The translations under genes were made by a program, and so were the position numbers. From positions 1 to 64,000 of the forward strand of contig NZ_CAKKMF010000004.1 in the NCBI RefSeq assembly GCF_918697925.1: 64,000 bases of DNA, given 5' to 3'. The notes below the pieces were generated by a model, which was not told the DNA's origin, did not search any database, and worked only from the letters and a program-made list of their open reading frames with translations. Source of the DNA: Arthrobacter sp. Bi26 (GTDB lineage: Bacteria; Actinomycetota; Actinomycetes; Actinomycetales; Micrococcaceae). Numbering within the stretch: position 1 is the stretch's first letter; each line of letters begins with the position of its first letter. Below are positions 17,598 through 26,621 of the stretch, one piece after another.

Positions 17598-17915
17598 TCA
17601 ATGTCGGACGGACCATTCCTCGTGGTAGGCACGTGGTCCTGGTAGCCGGCGGCAAGAATTCGTAGCATCGAGTGTCGGGCAAGAGTCAGCGCCCCCCGAT
17701 TGTGCAGGGTCCGTGGTCCCTTCAGCCGCGGCCGAGGCTTTCCATGCCGCCACAATGCTGCGCTTCTCCGCGCATTCGGACAACAAGGCCTCATTGAGAG
17801 TTTGCCGGGATCGCGGAACCCCCGGTCCAGCGCTCCCATCCTGCTTGACGTCTCGTCCCTGAAGCTGTGCCCCCCGCTCAGCTATGCGCGCCTCCAGGAA
17901 GTCGACGAGATTCAT
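17598..17915 (-). pseudogene. DUF6221-like protein, frameshifted
   Basis: The frame begins MNLVDFLEARIAERGAQ and continues to LLSECAEKRSIVAAWKASAA, the N-terminal pattern of the actinobacterial DUF6221 family. The expected next strand (TLARHSMLRILAAGYQDH) is found in a different frame, and the closing YHEEWSVRH returns to the first frame. At least two indels are needed to explain this. Function of the family is unknown. It is a clear relic. Confidence 0.55.
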
Positions 17916-18169
17916 TCCCCCGCCTTAGTGGTGCACCATGGCCCCATACACTCTCAACGGCGTCGTGCACGAGTACCTGATGCCTGATCCGGCCAATCAC
18001 CGAAGGACGCCCGGTCGTGGGTGTAATCCAAGTGAACGAGGTCACTGCGGGTGTTCAATGCGACGTGGTCCCATCTCGTGATAGCGGCCGAGTTTCCACC
18101 GAACGAGGTGTAGGAGTGGGGACATCCGCAACGCAGGCCTGAAGAGCCGACTGTGGCTGGGTATATTGC

Positions 18170-18185
18170 AGTACTCCACAGTACT
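18170..18185. promoter_or_regulatory. paired AGTACT sites, putative operator
   Basis: Two copies of the palindrome AGTACT (18170-18175, 18180-18185) inside a direct CAGTACT repeat are exactly 10 bp apart, one helical turn. They lie about 50 bp upstream of the start of the regulator-like gene at 18237. An inverted GGTAT...ATACC pair follows (18187-18207). This looks like an autoregulatory operator. Confidence 0.4.
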
Positions 18186-18236
18186 TGGTATGCTCCGAAA
18201 CAATACCAGATACCGCCAAGGAATATGGAGCGCATC

Positions 18237-18728
18237 GTGAACGACAACGAAGGATTCTCGCTCATCTCGGTCCCGAACGAGCACGTCGGGGCCGTCTACC
18301 GGCTCCTCGCCGACTTGTTCGAACGCGAGGATCTCGCTGAACGCGGCAGCTTGGTCCCCAACGAGGCGCAGGCCAACGCCCCGCTCTGGCCTCTCGAGAA
18401 GCTCATCCAATTCGCCAGCGACCGATCAAAGACCGCGTCGATCATCGGAGAGATCCTGGATGTCCTCGTCGATCGTCCTGAACGCCGGCTCAGCATCGAC
18501 GAGCTCGCCAAGGAAACTGAACGACCTCGCAGCCAAGTCAAGATGGCCTGGACCCACCTCGGCCGCACCATCCGCGCCAGGTACGACACGAAGGCCTGGC
18601 CGCTCACCGCCAAGTGGGCAGCCAATATGGACCCCCGTCCGGAAGGCCCAAACGTCGTGTACTACTGGCTCACCGACGAACAGGCAGAACTGTGGAAGCA
18701 GGCGCGTGACGCCAGCCGAGACAGCTGA
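18237..18728 (+). CDS. putative DNA-binding regulator with winged-helix-like region
   Basis: The 163-aa product begins at a GTG (VNDNEGFSLISVPNEHVGAV) with GGAG six bases upstream. The in-frame ATG at 18225 has its AAGGA too close. The middle of the protein (IGEILDVLVDRPERRLSIDELAKETERPRSQVKMAWTHLGRTI) reads as a winged helix. The first 60 residues are helical (EHVGAVYRLLADLFERE) and the C-terminus (VVYYWLTDEQAELWKQA) is also helical. It has paired operator-like sites upstream and a strong terminator downstream, so it is a self-contained transcription unit. No known family is recognised with certainty. Confidence 0.65.
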   Translation: MNDNEGFSLISVPNEHVGAVYRLLADLFEREDLAERGSLVPNEAQANAPLWPLEKLIQFASDRSKTASIIGEILDVLVDRPERRLSIDELAKETERPRSQVKMAWTHLGRTIRARYDTKAWPLTAKWAANMDPRPEGPNVVYYWLTDEQAELWKQARDASRDS

Positions 18729-18731
18729 CGA

Positions 18732-18786
18732 CTGGCGAACAGAAGAGCGGCCCGCGTGATCGGCGGGCCGCTCTTCTGTTCGCCAG
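18732..18786 (+). terminator. perfect 24-bp-stem hairpin terminator
   Basis: The arms at 18732-18755 and 18763-18786 are perfect reverse complements over 24 bp, with a 7-nt loop (GTGATCG). The left arm begins 3 bp after the stop codon of the preceding gene. There is no strong T run, so termination may be bidirectional or structure-driven. The stem is much longer and more exact than usual. Confidence 0.65.
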
Positions 18787-18960
18787 CGCGCCGAGAGCCG
18801 GTCTCCGGCGGAGCCTCCCCAGGCCAAGGAAGTCACGTGACGCCCTGCGCTGACTCTGTGGCGTGACTCTGCCGGGCTGTAGGAAGTCGTCCTATGGCGG
18901 AGGGTTTCGGGGGAGTAGATTTGACTGTCGAGAGACTATGGGGGAAAGAGAATCCATCGG

Positions 18961-20613
18961 ATGACAGAAGACTTTTTGTCGGGCCTTGACGATCAGCGTC
19001 CCCACAATTGGATTGACGCGTTCCCTTGGCTAAAGGGAGTTGTTGACGCTGGAGCCCTTCCGATTTGGGCGGACGCGATCGAAGGCAAGAGTATGGCCGT
19101 CCGCATTCAGCGACTGGGACAGCTCTCGGAACTTGCTATGGAGCGACTCAGCCAATGGACCATCGGCCAGATATTTCCTGGCCTTACCCCTGAGTTGAAT
19201 CTACTCGAAATCCGGCTCCCCGCGCGCGCAGCCAACGCTCTAGAACGTCATGGCTGCAACACAGCAGCAGTTTTGATCCCTGTCCGACTTGAGGAAATGA
19301 TGAAGTGGCGCAACGTCGGCGTCGGAACCATAGACTCTATCCTTCAGGCCCTGGCAGACGCCTCGACATCCATGGCGACGCCAGCCGTTACGAGTGATTT
19401 ACCGTCGTTCGAGCAGCCGCAGCTCGAAATACCGCCGACGCTGTTAGTCACGCAGCCCAAAGTACTGCCGACATAGTTGGCCTCGTTGATCGATGATCTC
19501 AGGCGGATCGCCGGTTGGTACGCCCTGGTCGGGCTTCCAGAACAGCCACTGTTTGGGGCGCCGCTCACTCCAGGAAGTCCTAAAGAAGTAGTCGAGGCTC
19601 GTCAGCGGCTCGAATCTCTGCAGGCGAGGGCATTGCTAAACGGAGAGTCCGGGACTGACGTCGCTGTCCTATTCGACAAAGCCCTGGCCACCCTTGATAA
19701 CCGTGCTGTCAACGTTCTCGCAAAAAGGGTGTTTGCTGACGTTCCCCTCACTTTGGACGAACTGGGTAAGTTGCATGGCGTTACTCGTGAACGCGTGCGT
19801 CAGATCGAAGGCAGGGCCCGCGGGGCCCTGCTCGGCTACATCTGCGGGGGCGGGCCGCTGGCGATGGTCGCGGATGCCGCCCGAAGGCTTATCGGAACGA
19901 TTCGACCACTGGAGGACCTGCTTGCCCTAATGCCATCCCTTGGAAAGACAGTCGAAGCTGTGGGGCAGCCCGCCTGGCGGGTGCTTGACGGGCTAGATGA
20001 TGCGTACGAGATCGAGGAGGGCTGGTGTGCGGTGCCAACCCTTCAATCCGCCGAGACAGTCACCCGGGCGCAACTCGAGGAACGGGCAGACCAATACGGT
20101 GTCGCGCGCCTCGCCGAGCTTGACCTGATCGAAACTAGCCACCCCGAGCAGTTGTCAGATCTAACGGCGGCCTGGTTGCGGCGACTCGGCTACACCGTGG
20201 AGGACCACGTTGTTTTAACACGTGTGCAGTCTGTCGGTGACTATGCCGCCGCAGTGCTGTCCGTGACAGGCTCCCCGATGGGGGCGCAGGAAATCGTAGA
20301 CCGCTTCGTGTTCGATCGCACTGTTGGCTCACTCAAGACCGCGCTGAGTCTTGACGAGCGCTTTGAACGCGTCGACCGGGACCGTTGGGCGCTTAGGGAA
20401 TGGGGAATGGAAGCCTACGCCGGCATACGTTCCGTCATTCGCGAGTAGGTGACACGGAACGGCGGAGGTGTCAATCTAAACGACCTGATTGAGCACATCA
20501 CGGGCCGTTACACCGTGACAGCGAACAGCGTGGTCGCTTACGCCGGCATGAGGCCGTTCGAGATCCAAGACGGGGTCGTCCGCATGCACTCTGGAAATCA
20601 CGAAATACGGTAG
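18961..20613 (+). pseudogene. RNA-polymerase-alpha-CTD/sigma-region-4-like protein with two in-frame TAG codons
   Basis: Three consecutive pieces lie in one reading frame, separated only by TAG at 19474-19476 and TAG at 20446-20448. The frame closes with TAG at 20611-20613. Piece 1 has an alpha-CTD-like helix-hairpin segment (VRLEEMMKWRNVGVGTIDSI, about 115-134). Piece 2 holds a sigma-70 region-4-like HTH (LTLDELGKLHGVTRERVRQIE, about residue 100 of the piece) and a wing-like region (SPMGAQEIVDRF). Piece 3 continues the fold (NGGGVNLNDLIEHITGRY). Without the stops the protein would be about 550 aa, like the sigma/alpha-CTD fusion regulators seen in some accessory islands. It is either nonsense-killed or read through; the former is more likely. 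Confidence 0.6.
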
Positions 20614-21037
20614 TCACCTGGTCCTGCTTCCTGGTCCGCCACCGTTCACAGAAGGTGCGCGAGAAAGACGCCCACCTAATGCGTCGAATGTGAGGACTGA
20701 ACGGTTCTGGCCGGCTGTCCCGGAGCACATCTGGGACAGCATCCGCGAGGAGATCACCCTGCCGACCCTGGCGCTGAAGAACCCGCACAACGTCTTGGCT
20801 CCCAGGCTGGTCACCCCGCTGTCTAAAGAAGCCAGCTCCCGGCCCGTGGACAAGCTGGACAGCAGGCCGCTACTTCAGCCTTCCCTCGCAGCCTTCGCTG
20901 ACAGTACCGTCTAGGATCCGGGCGGCTGCGCCACCTGGGTAGGGTGACTAGCCTAGGTACTAAGGCGTGCCACTCGGGATGCGAAACAGGATCACTTCCT
21001 GTCGGGCATGGCCGGTTCATCGTGGCAGGATTCAAGC
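20614..21037. other. no confident gene
   Basis: The plus strand has a 74-codon frame (FWPAVPEHIWDSIREEITLP) with no clear start or domain. The rest is short frames. Probably eroded coding sequence between the split regulator and the GIY-YIG fragment. Confidence 0.35.
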
Positions 21038-21166
21038 ATGACTCCCAGACCGCCGTTACCCCAGACCATCCAGATTTACCTTCCGCAGGGTGACCCGGCG
21101 GGTATCCGGATGGCTGAGATCACCACACGGACAGTGAGGGTTTTCGAGGTGCCGCGGCTTCCTTGA
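21038..21166 (+). pseudogene. GIY-YIG-type protein, 5' fragment
   Basis: The ATG at 21038 opens MTPRPPLPQTIQIYLPQGDP and then GIRMAEITTRTVRVFEVPRL, and stops at 21164-21166 after 42 codons. The pattern Q-x-I-x-I-Y-L-P-x-G-D-P-x-G-I-R is the usual N-terminus of actinobacterial GIY-YIG nuclease-family proteins of about 280 aa. The nuclease part is missing, so the gene is truncated. It could be the head of the same gene whose tail lies at 15905. Confidence 0.5.
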
Positions 21167-21330
21167 TGGGCTCTATCACGGCGAGGTAGGCCTCGCTGCC
21201 ACACTGCGAGCAGCTAAAGGTCTTGCTCCGATAGTCGACTTCCTGCAGACCGGCCAGGTGAGGCCGCGCGAGCGGCGGCAAACGTCACAGCGAAGGGAGA
21301 GCGGACCGAACCGCACGAAACTACATGCCT
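21167..21330 (-). pseudogene. possible zinc-ribbon protein remnant
   Basis: The minus-strand frames contain LSLRCDVCRRS and, after a shift, LAGLQEVDYRSKTFSCSQCGSEAYLAVIEP. Two CxxC pairs (CDVC and CSQC) about 25 residues apart suggest a small zinc ribbon, but they sit in different frames and there is no start. Low-confidence relic. Confidence 0.25.
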
Positions 21331-21334
21331 TCTT

Positions 21335-21574
21335 TCATCTCCTCCAGGTGGTGCCGTTGGACCACGCAATCTCGCGCCCGTTCGGACTAACCTTGCCCGT
21401 ATACGCTTGGACATACTGACCGCCGGTAAATGTCATCTGCAGGACATCTCCGACCAGCACTCCGTCACCGCGTTTAAAGTGAGGGTTAGCAACGGTGGCA
21501 ATTGCGGTAACCTGGGTCCCGTTCTGCTGAATCGTTAGGGTACCCCAATCGCCACTTATGTCGATGGTTGCCAT
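21335..21574 (-). CDS. small beta-rich hypothetical protein
   Basis: The 79-aa product starts MATIDISGDWGTLTIQQNGT and is almost wholly predicted beta strand (QVTAIATVANPHFKRGDGVL, DVLQMTFTGGQYVQAYTGKV, REIAWSNGTTWRR). It has a Gly/Thr-rich composition and no signal peptide. Such a pattern is typical of a small beta-barrel or lipocalin-like domain. It stands alone among relics; the intact frame and the AGGGAGGCAGATA just before the ATG support it as a real gene. Confidence 0.6.
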   Translation of the reverse strand: MATIDISGDWGTLTIQQNGTQVTAIATVANPHFKRGDGVLVGDVLQMTFTGGQYVQAYTGKVSPNGREIAWSNGTTWRR

Positions 21575-21839
21575 TATCTGCCTCCCTTTTTTGTGCAGTC
21601 TACCTCGTGAATGGGGGGGGTATGGTCCGCTCTACTGGTGGAAATGACATCTCGGCCGCCTAAATGGATCAAGCCGCAGCTCCCCGCGCTATCAGCTCCT
21701 CGATCTTTTTTATGAAGCCTCCGAGCGTCTCATGGAGTTGCTTCGCCTCCTCAAAGGAGCATTGCGCTGTCGCCGGTGCCGGGGTCTGGTTCGGCCCATT
21801 CGAGTGCGGCCACAAGGGGGACTGTCTCTAGCTCCTCTG

Positions 21840-22886
21840 TCAAGCGGCGAGGATGAGCGTGCTGGCTGCGGAGGTTTTGTGATCGTCGATCAGGGCCCGG
21901 TATACGACGTCGGATAGTCGGCGTTTGAGGATACGCAGTGCTTCCGTGGCCGCCGTCCCCGCCTGCTTTACGGCGGGCCAGAAGCTCTCGAGCACCCGGA
22001 TGGCAGCGGGCCTGGGTCAACGCTATCCGGTGCAGCGCCGCGTTCAGCTGTCTGTTCCCGGTTCGGGAGAGTCGGTGCCGGGCCTTGTTCGAAGACCACA
22101 CCGGCAGCGGTGCAGTGCCGTTATGGCGTGCGTAGGCGTCCTTCGAGCGGAATCGCGTAACGCCGGCGGTCTCTCCCAGGATCTTCGCCGCCGTCAAGGA
22201 CCCGCAGCCGACGATCGCCAGCAGTGCCGGAGCGATCACTGGGATCCGGCGGCTGAGTTCGGCCGTGAGTTCATCGATCTCCTCGGTTAGGCGGTGCAGA
22301 TGGGTGAGGAGCCGTTGTGCGAGGTCGGCGACGATCCCGGAGAAGTCTTCCAGGTGGAATTTGATGCGTGCGAACGCGCTGGCCCGGTCGAAGTTGGCCG
22401 GGGACGCCCATGCAGGATCGAGCTCGTGCAGATGCCAGCGGAGCCTGCTGATCACGCGGGTCCGTTCAGCGACGAGGTCCTCGCGGTGGTCGACCAGGAG
22501 GCGGATCTCGCGTTCGGCGCCGTCGAGACGGGCGGCGGGCAGATCGGGTTCTCGCAGGGCGGCACGTGCAATCGCGAGAGCGTCGATCGGGTCGACTTAC
22601 CGAACGTGCGGGCGCTGTCCCGAACATGGGACATCAGCTTAGGAGGCACCCGCACGACCTGTTCGCCCGCCACGAGGAGGTCGCGTTCCAATCGTCTGCT
22701 CAGATGCCGGCAGTCCTCGATCGCCCAAAGCCGTTCCTGATCATCATGCTTGTTCGCCCATGCCAGCAGGGCCAGATGGTCGTTGCTAGTCGTGCCGATC
22801 GTCTTGACCGCGATCTGCCTGCCAACCGTATCCGCGATCACGGCCGTGTGGGAGCGCTTGTGCGCATCGATTCCGATGATCACCAT
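21840..22886 (-). pseudogene. IS110-family transposase, twice frameshifted
   Basis: The start MVIIGIDAHKRSHTAVIADT is the IS110 DEDD (RuvC-like) N-terminus with the first Asp. It continues to LSRRLERDLLVAGEQVVRVP. One G is missing near 22595, after which the next frame has DPIDALAIARAALREP and the transposase_20 domain (IPVIAPALLAIVGCGSLTAA, FRSKDAYARHNGTAPLPVWS). A second shift near 21957 leads to EALRILKRRLSDVVYRALI and the stop at 21840. The element is therefore inactive. IS110 elements lack inverted repeats, so the ends cannot be set. It truncates the amidohydrolase gene at 22959. Confidence 0.75.
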
Positions 22887-22958
22887 GGTCTTGTCTCCTT
22901 TCCTTCTACGGGTCGGGATGCAGGACCGCGGCTGGGTGCCGAGCGCGCAGCCCAGGCA

Positions 22959-23303
22959 CCTAAGGTGGCAATGAGGGACATCCTCGGCTATGCCACCATC
23001 GGGGGAGCCAAAGCCATCGGACAGGAATCCGAAATAGGTTCGCTCACCCCGGGCAAGCGTGCAGACATCCAGCTCATCGACACCCATGCCCTCAACCTCG
23101 GACCCGTGCAGGACCCGGCCGCGTCCATCGTCCTGGCTGCCCATGAAGGCAACGTCCGGCACGTCCTCGTCGGCGGAAAATTCGTCAAACGAAACGGTGT
23201 CCTGCTGGGCGTCAACACGGAAGAGCTGATGGATGAAGCCCGCCGCTCCCAGCAGGGCCTTCTGGAACGTGCCGGCAGGTACAAGTCCATGGCCGGAGTC
23301 TGA
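22959..23303 (+). pseudogene. amidohydrolase (cytosine/guanine deaminase superfamily), 3' fragment
   Basis: The frame reads PKVAMRDILGYATIGGAKAI then EIGSLTPGKRADIQLID and VRHVLVGGKFVKRNG. These are the C-terminal strands of the TRZ/ATZ-type amidohydrolases (GS-L-x-P-G-K-x-A-D). The metal-binding HxH, His, His and Asp residues of the N-terminal barrel are missing. The 5' part was lost where the IS110 element lies. The stop (TGA) at 23301-23303 is the natural end. Confidence 0.65.
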
Positions 23304-24137
23304 CACTGCCAGAAGCATCCAGCTGCGAGCAGCATCCCAATAGGAGCCCGACAACCAATGAAGCGTGCCCTCAGCTTCCTCGATGGCCGGGAACTGGACG
23401 CCGCCACGTTCAATCACCGGGACCGCGAATGGCAAAACTACGGAAGGGAAGTCTGGTCTGCCTCGGATGCGCGTCCCCAGCGTACTTCCGCTCCTCGACC
23501 ACGACGAGGGCGGCTTCGTTCGGAGCGACGCACGCGGGAAACTGTCCTCTTCGGAAGCCTTGGAGTGTCTTTCGATACCTCCAGTAGGACGCCCGGGTCT
23601 GGCAAAGATCCTCGGATCTGCAGTTCACACAGGATCTAGAGCTAGGCCGCAGTCCGGGCTTTGCGCGAACCTGCTGTGAACCCAGTCGCTGTTGTGGCCC
23701 CTTTGACGATCGGACCTGCTGCAACACCGGCCGGGCGCGCAGTAGTACCGGATAACCCGGCAGCAACACCCCATTCCCAAAAACGCTGGTCGGATTCCCG
23801 GCATGCCCCCGCAACAGCAGCCCGAAAGTCGGGTGCCAGGAGTCCGACCGACATACGTCAGCCGGTCGTATTGTTTAGCCCGAGCAGCTGCAGAGACCGA
23901 AGTGATCGAGCAGACGATCATGACGCCGTCTCGTATTTGATCCCAACACAATCAAAGCCCACTTGGACGGCGCTCGAAGCGACAAAATCGTAATCAGATG
24001 CGGGATTCGCTCAGCTAATGACGGCGCGAACACACCCGCCGATAATGCAGATTCCGTCAAATTAGCATGGACCCTCAATTAGGTCCTCCGCGGGCCGCGG
24101 GTGGAAGGTCGCTTCTTTCAAAATGCCCTAAAGAAGG
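23304..24137. other. no confident gene; eroded sequence
   Basis: A start-like ATG at 23358 (MKRALSFLDGRELDAATFNH) opens a frame that looks gene-like for about 30 codons and then loses sense. A minus-strand stretch (APNEAALVVVEERKYAG) also looks like former coding sequence. No domain can be named, and the rest is short frames. Confidence 0.35.
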
Positions 24138-24285
24138 AGTGTTGACACTGTCAACACTCCTTGCCGCGGATTGGACTGGATTGTCTGCGGATTGCTTCGG
24201 ATTCCGCATATTTCCGGGGGAGTCCAGTGTTTGCAATGGCAGGAATGCAGTTCGAGTCCCACCTCGGGCACAGTGTTTCCGTAGG
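24138..24285 (+). repeat. composite attachment-like repeat, copy B
   Basis: It starts with the perfect 21-bp palindrome AGTGTTGAC-ACT-GTCAACACT (24138-24158). It continues with GCTTCGGATTCCGCATATTT and GTCCAGTGTTTGCAATGG, and ends in AGTTCGAGTCCCACCTCGGG-CACAGTGTTTCCG. The last part is a tRNA T-loop and acceptor 3' end. It aligns end to end with copy C (38893-39035) and with the two halves of copy A. Confidence 0.65.
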
Positions 24286-24785
24286 TCAGAGGCCTGTTTA
24301 CTCTTTTGTTGTTGACAAAGCTTGACGCTTTAGCAACTCGAGGTGTATGGCAGGACCCATTGGGTGCGCCTGGTAGCAGTGTATTTCCCTGACCATGTTC
24401 TGGTGTCTAAACGGGCCGCAGAGCCCTTTGTGACCAGCTACCGCATAGACGTTTGAGACTGGCCAAGGATGCACGAGTCAGCGCCAGCGAGCGGTGACTT
24501 GCTCGTAACCGCGGAGTCAGCGTGTTAAGCAATCACGCTGAGGTTTAGACACTGGTCAGGAAAAGGGAAGCAAGGCCCGTTCTTCCCAATGCGCCACTTC
24601 CTACCTGACGTCGAAATGGGAGCAGCCCAATGCACACGAAATGAGATGTTGATGTCGTGAAGTCGGCCTGTAGGGCACCGCTGGCAGGAGCCGAGTATAT
24701 GAGAAGTTGCAAAGGAGCGGCATGACCTAACCTTCGGTCATTCTGAAGGTTGTCCCATTACTCCAAAGTAATAGTTCCCTTGGGT
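24286..24785. other. no confident gene
   Basis: No frame of note. The sequence upstream of the tRNA-Ala fragment (about 24720-24785) has short inverted repeats but no recognisable tRNA 5' half. Confidence 0.4.
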
Positions 24786-24839
24786 AGAGCTCTTCGTTCG
24801 CATCGAAGAGGTCAGGGGTCCGAATCCCCTTAGCTCCAC
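24786..24839 (+). other. att: tRNA-Ala(CGC) partial gene, putative attachment site
   Basis: The sequence has a D-arm-like GGGTAGAGC and an anticodon arm CTTCG-TTCGCAT-CGAAG, giving anticodon CGC. It continues with the variable loop AGGTC, T arm AGGGG-TCCGAAT-CCCCT and acceptor 3' strand TAGCTCC-A. The 5' acceptor strand (expected GGGGCTA) is absent. It shares the 20-mer TTCGCATCGAAGAGGTCAGG with 13629. Downstream (24880-24930) are GGTAACACTTTG and GTGTGAACGGCG, diverged copies of the arm repeats at 13487-13530. It looks like the other border of an integrated element or an older integration scar. Confidence 0.6.
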
Positions 24840-25025
24840 GAATTGCAAGGAATTTTGGGTCGTCGGATCCCCGGCATAAACACTCTGGTAACACTTTGCC
24901 GCCGAAAACGCGTGTGAACGGCGTTGGCCAAGGTAGTCATGCGATTGATTGTAGTGACCTCCGGGCATAGGGGCGTATAGACGCCGCCCGGCTAGCTCGT
25001 TTTCTCGCGCGTCTCTCCCCACGCT

Positions 25026-25232
25026 TTGGTCGAATCATCGGAGCCGTGCAGAACGACGCTGAGCAGGGCATCGCCATGCCGGGTAGATTGCCACCGGCAG
25101 GCCACAGCAACGCCATGTTCAACTTCAGGTACTGGTCGTACTGCGGCAGCGGACATCGAGATGAAGCAGCAGGCGCAGGTGAACGCAATGCGTGACTACT
25201 ACGCCGGCTTCATCGCCGAGGCGAACAAGTAG
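25026..25232 (+). pseudogene. unrecognised gene fragment
   Basis: Two overlapping frames look coding. One contains IIGAVQNDAEQGIAMPGRLP and GHSNAMFNFRYWSYC. The other closes with EMKQQAQVNAMRDYYAGFIAEANK and a stop at 25230-25232. A one-base shift near 25150 would join them. No domain is recognised. Confidence 0.25.
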
Positions 25233-25294
25233 GCAGCACCTTCAACTGTAGGGGAGTGACCCGGCCGGAATTATCGGCCGTGCTGTTCCTTTGC

Positions 25295-25789
25295 CTACCC
25301 GCAGTCGTTGCAGATGCCGGTGGCAGGCAGCTGGAGTCCGTAGCCGGGACACACGGCTATAGGGCGCGGCGCGGTCTTCTTCGAGGGGTTCATCCGGGCC
25401 TCGTACCTCCTGGTCAGCCGCGGCTCAGCATCAGCGGGAAGGTCCTCGCAGTAGACCTTGTAGCACTCCAGGCGCTCGACCGCGGCCGCCCTTTCCCGCT
25501 CCAGATCCGTCGCGGGAATGTCCTTGTCGGAGGCGCGCAGCACCTCGTTGAAGCCGGAGCCCCGCGTCCCGTCGGACGCGGTGACAACCAGCGACGACAG
25601 CGCTGGCAGGCCTCGGTCAAGGCAGATATGGATTACCCGGTTCAGGAGCTTGCCGCTGAAGTTGGTGAGCAGCTGTCCGGTCCTGATCGCCGTCTCCTCC
25701 ATCACCCCGGAGGCAAGGTCGGAGTAGATGATGTGGCTGTTGCAGGTCCGGGCCACCTCTTCCGTAATCGGGATCAAGCTTCCGCCCAT
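25295..25789 (-). CDS. conserved hypothetical protein with C-terminal Cys motif
   Basis: The 164-aa product starts MGGSLIPITEEVARTCNSHI and has a mostly helical N-terminal half (LLTNFSGKLLNRVIHICLDRGLPALSSLVV, about 40-70). A strand GSGFNEVLRA and an R/E-rich helix (ERERAAAVERLECYKVYCED) follow. It ends CPGYGLQLPATGICNDCG, which resembles a zinc ribbon that has lost one Cys (CPGYG in place of CPxCG). I recall similar actinobacterial proteins with unknown function near islands. It lies beside the His/Cys paralogue family, possibly co-transcribed with the gene at 25905. Confidence 0.6.
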   Translation of the reverse strand: MGGSLIPITEEVARTCNSHIIYSDLASGVMEETAIRTGQLLTNFSGKLLNRVIHICLDRGLPALSSLVVTASDGTRGSGFNEVLRASDKDIPATDLERERAAAVERLECYKVYCEDLPADAEPRLTRRYEARMNPSKKTAPRPIAVCPGYGLQLPATGICNDCG

Positions 25790-25904
25790 TCGGCAATAGC
25801 CTGCGGGAAGGGGATCCGAACGTTCCGGTGCGGTTCACGCCAAGTTCCTGGCAAGGTTTCCATGGTCCTGCTTTCTGTCGTCTCTGCTGCTGCGTGGGGT
25901 GGCT

Positions 25905-26621
25905 CTACCGACGCCAAGGCGGCAGGGCCGGTGCAGGCGCCGCTGCGGCATCACCGGCAACGGGTGTCCGGTACTGAAGCATGGCCTCGGGATCCGTCAC
26001 GTGGCGGGCGCCGTCGGCGAACTCGGCACGAAAGGTGAGCCCGGCGGGTGTTTCGTCACGGGTCAGGCGGGACAGCCCGCCCAGGTCCTCCCCGGAGGGC
26101 AGGAAGAACGTGCGGCCGAAGTGCTTGGCCTTCAGGCTGCCGGCCTTCAGCACCATCCAGCCTTTCGGGTTCCTGCGCTCGTCGGTGTGGTCCAGCGTCG
26201 GCGCGCAAAGCGGACACGTTGCGTACCTGTCCAGTGCCTCGATCTGCTCACGCGTCTTTAGCCGCGGCATGTCCGGGGCGTTGTCGTCGCTGCCGTGCCA
26301 ATCCCGTACCCGCTCCAGGTGGCGCAGGTACGGCGCCCAGGCCACGTCGCGGTCCATGAACCGCTGTATGGTCGGGCACGTCGGGAGATGCACCTTCCCG
26401 GCGTCGGACAGGACGAAATATTCGCCGGCGGCGGCCCACTCGTCCAGGCTCGCTGTCTCCCGCCGGATGGTGGCCTTTAGCTGCTCCCGCAGTTCCTCGT
26501 CGGTGAGGTAGTCCATGCGCCTGAGATAGTCCTCGTTGGCTGCCAGGTCCCGTGAGGCTTCCTCTTCGGTCATCCACGGTTTCGTGCCGTTCTCCATGCC
26601 GTTCCCCTTGTCGTCTGCCAC
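25905..26621 (-). CDS. uncharacterised His/Cys-motif protein, paralogue 1
   Basis: The 238-aa product starts MADDKGNGMENGTKPWMTEE. It has a helical, acidic N-terminus, then YFVLSDAGKVHLPTCPTIQR (about 68-87), a middle ending in LKTREQIEALDRYATCPLCAPTLDH (about 122-146), and a beta C-terminal part (FFLPSGEDLGGLSRLTRDET). The H-x3-C at about 78-82 and C-x2-C at about 137-140 could bind one metal. The gene at 29581 shares this order: H-x3-C, DR, Y-x-T-C-x2-C-x-P-x-LDH. Function unknown. The two copies flank the tRNA-like array in opposite orientation. Confidence 0.65.
   Translation of the reverse strand: MADDKGNGMENGTKPWMTEEEASRDLAANEDYLRRMDYLTDEELREQLKATIRRETASLDEWAAAGEYFVLSDAGKVHLPTCPTIQRFMDRDVAWAPYLRHLERVRDWHGSDDNAPDMPRLKTREQIEALDRYATCPLCAPTLDHTDERRNPKGWMVLKAGSLKAKHFGRTFFLPSGEDLGGLSRLTRDETPAGLTFRAEFADGARHVTDPEAMLQYRTPVAGDAAAAPAPALPPWRR

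Noticed and set aside
23410..23814. A 134-codon minus-strand frame with an AALVVVEERKYAG segment
   Set aside because: One gene-like stretch only, no start, no family; placed under eroded sequence.
24738..25022. A 94-codon minus-strand frame
   Set aside because: It runs through the tRNA-Ala fragment and the arm-like repeats; its apparent similarity to the frame upstream of xis comes from shared attachment-site DNA, not from protein coding.
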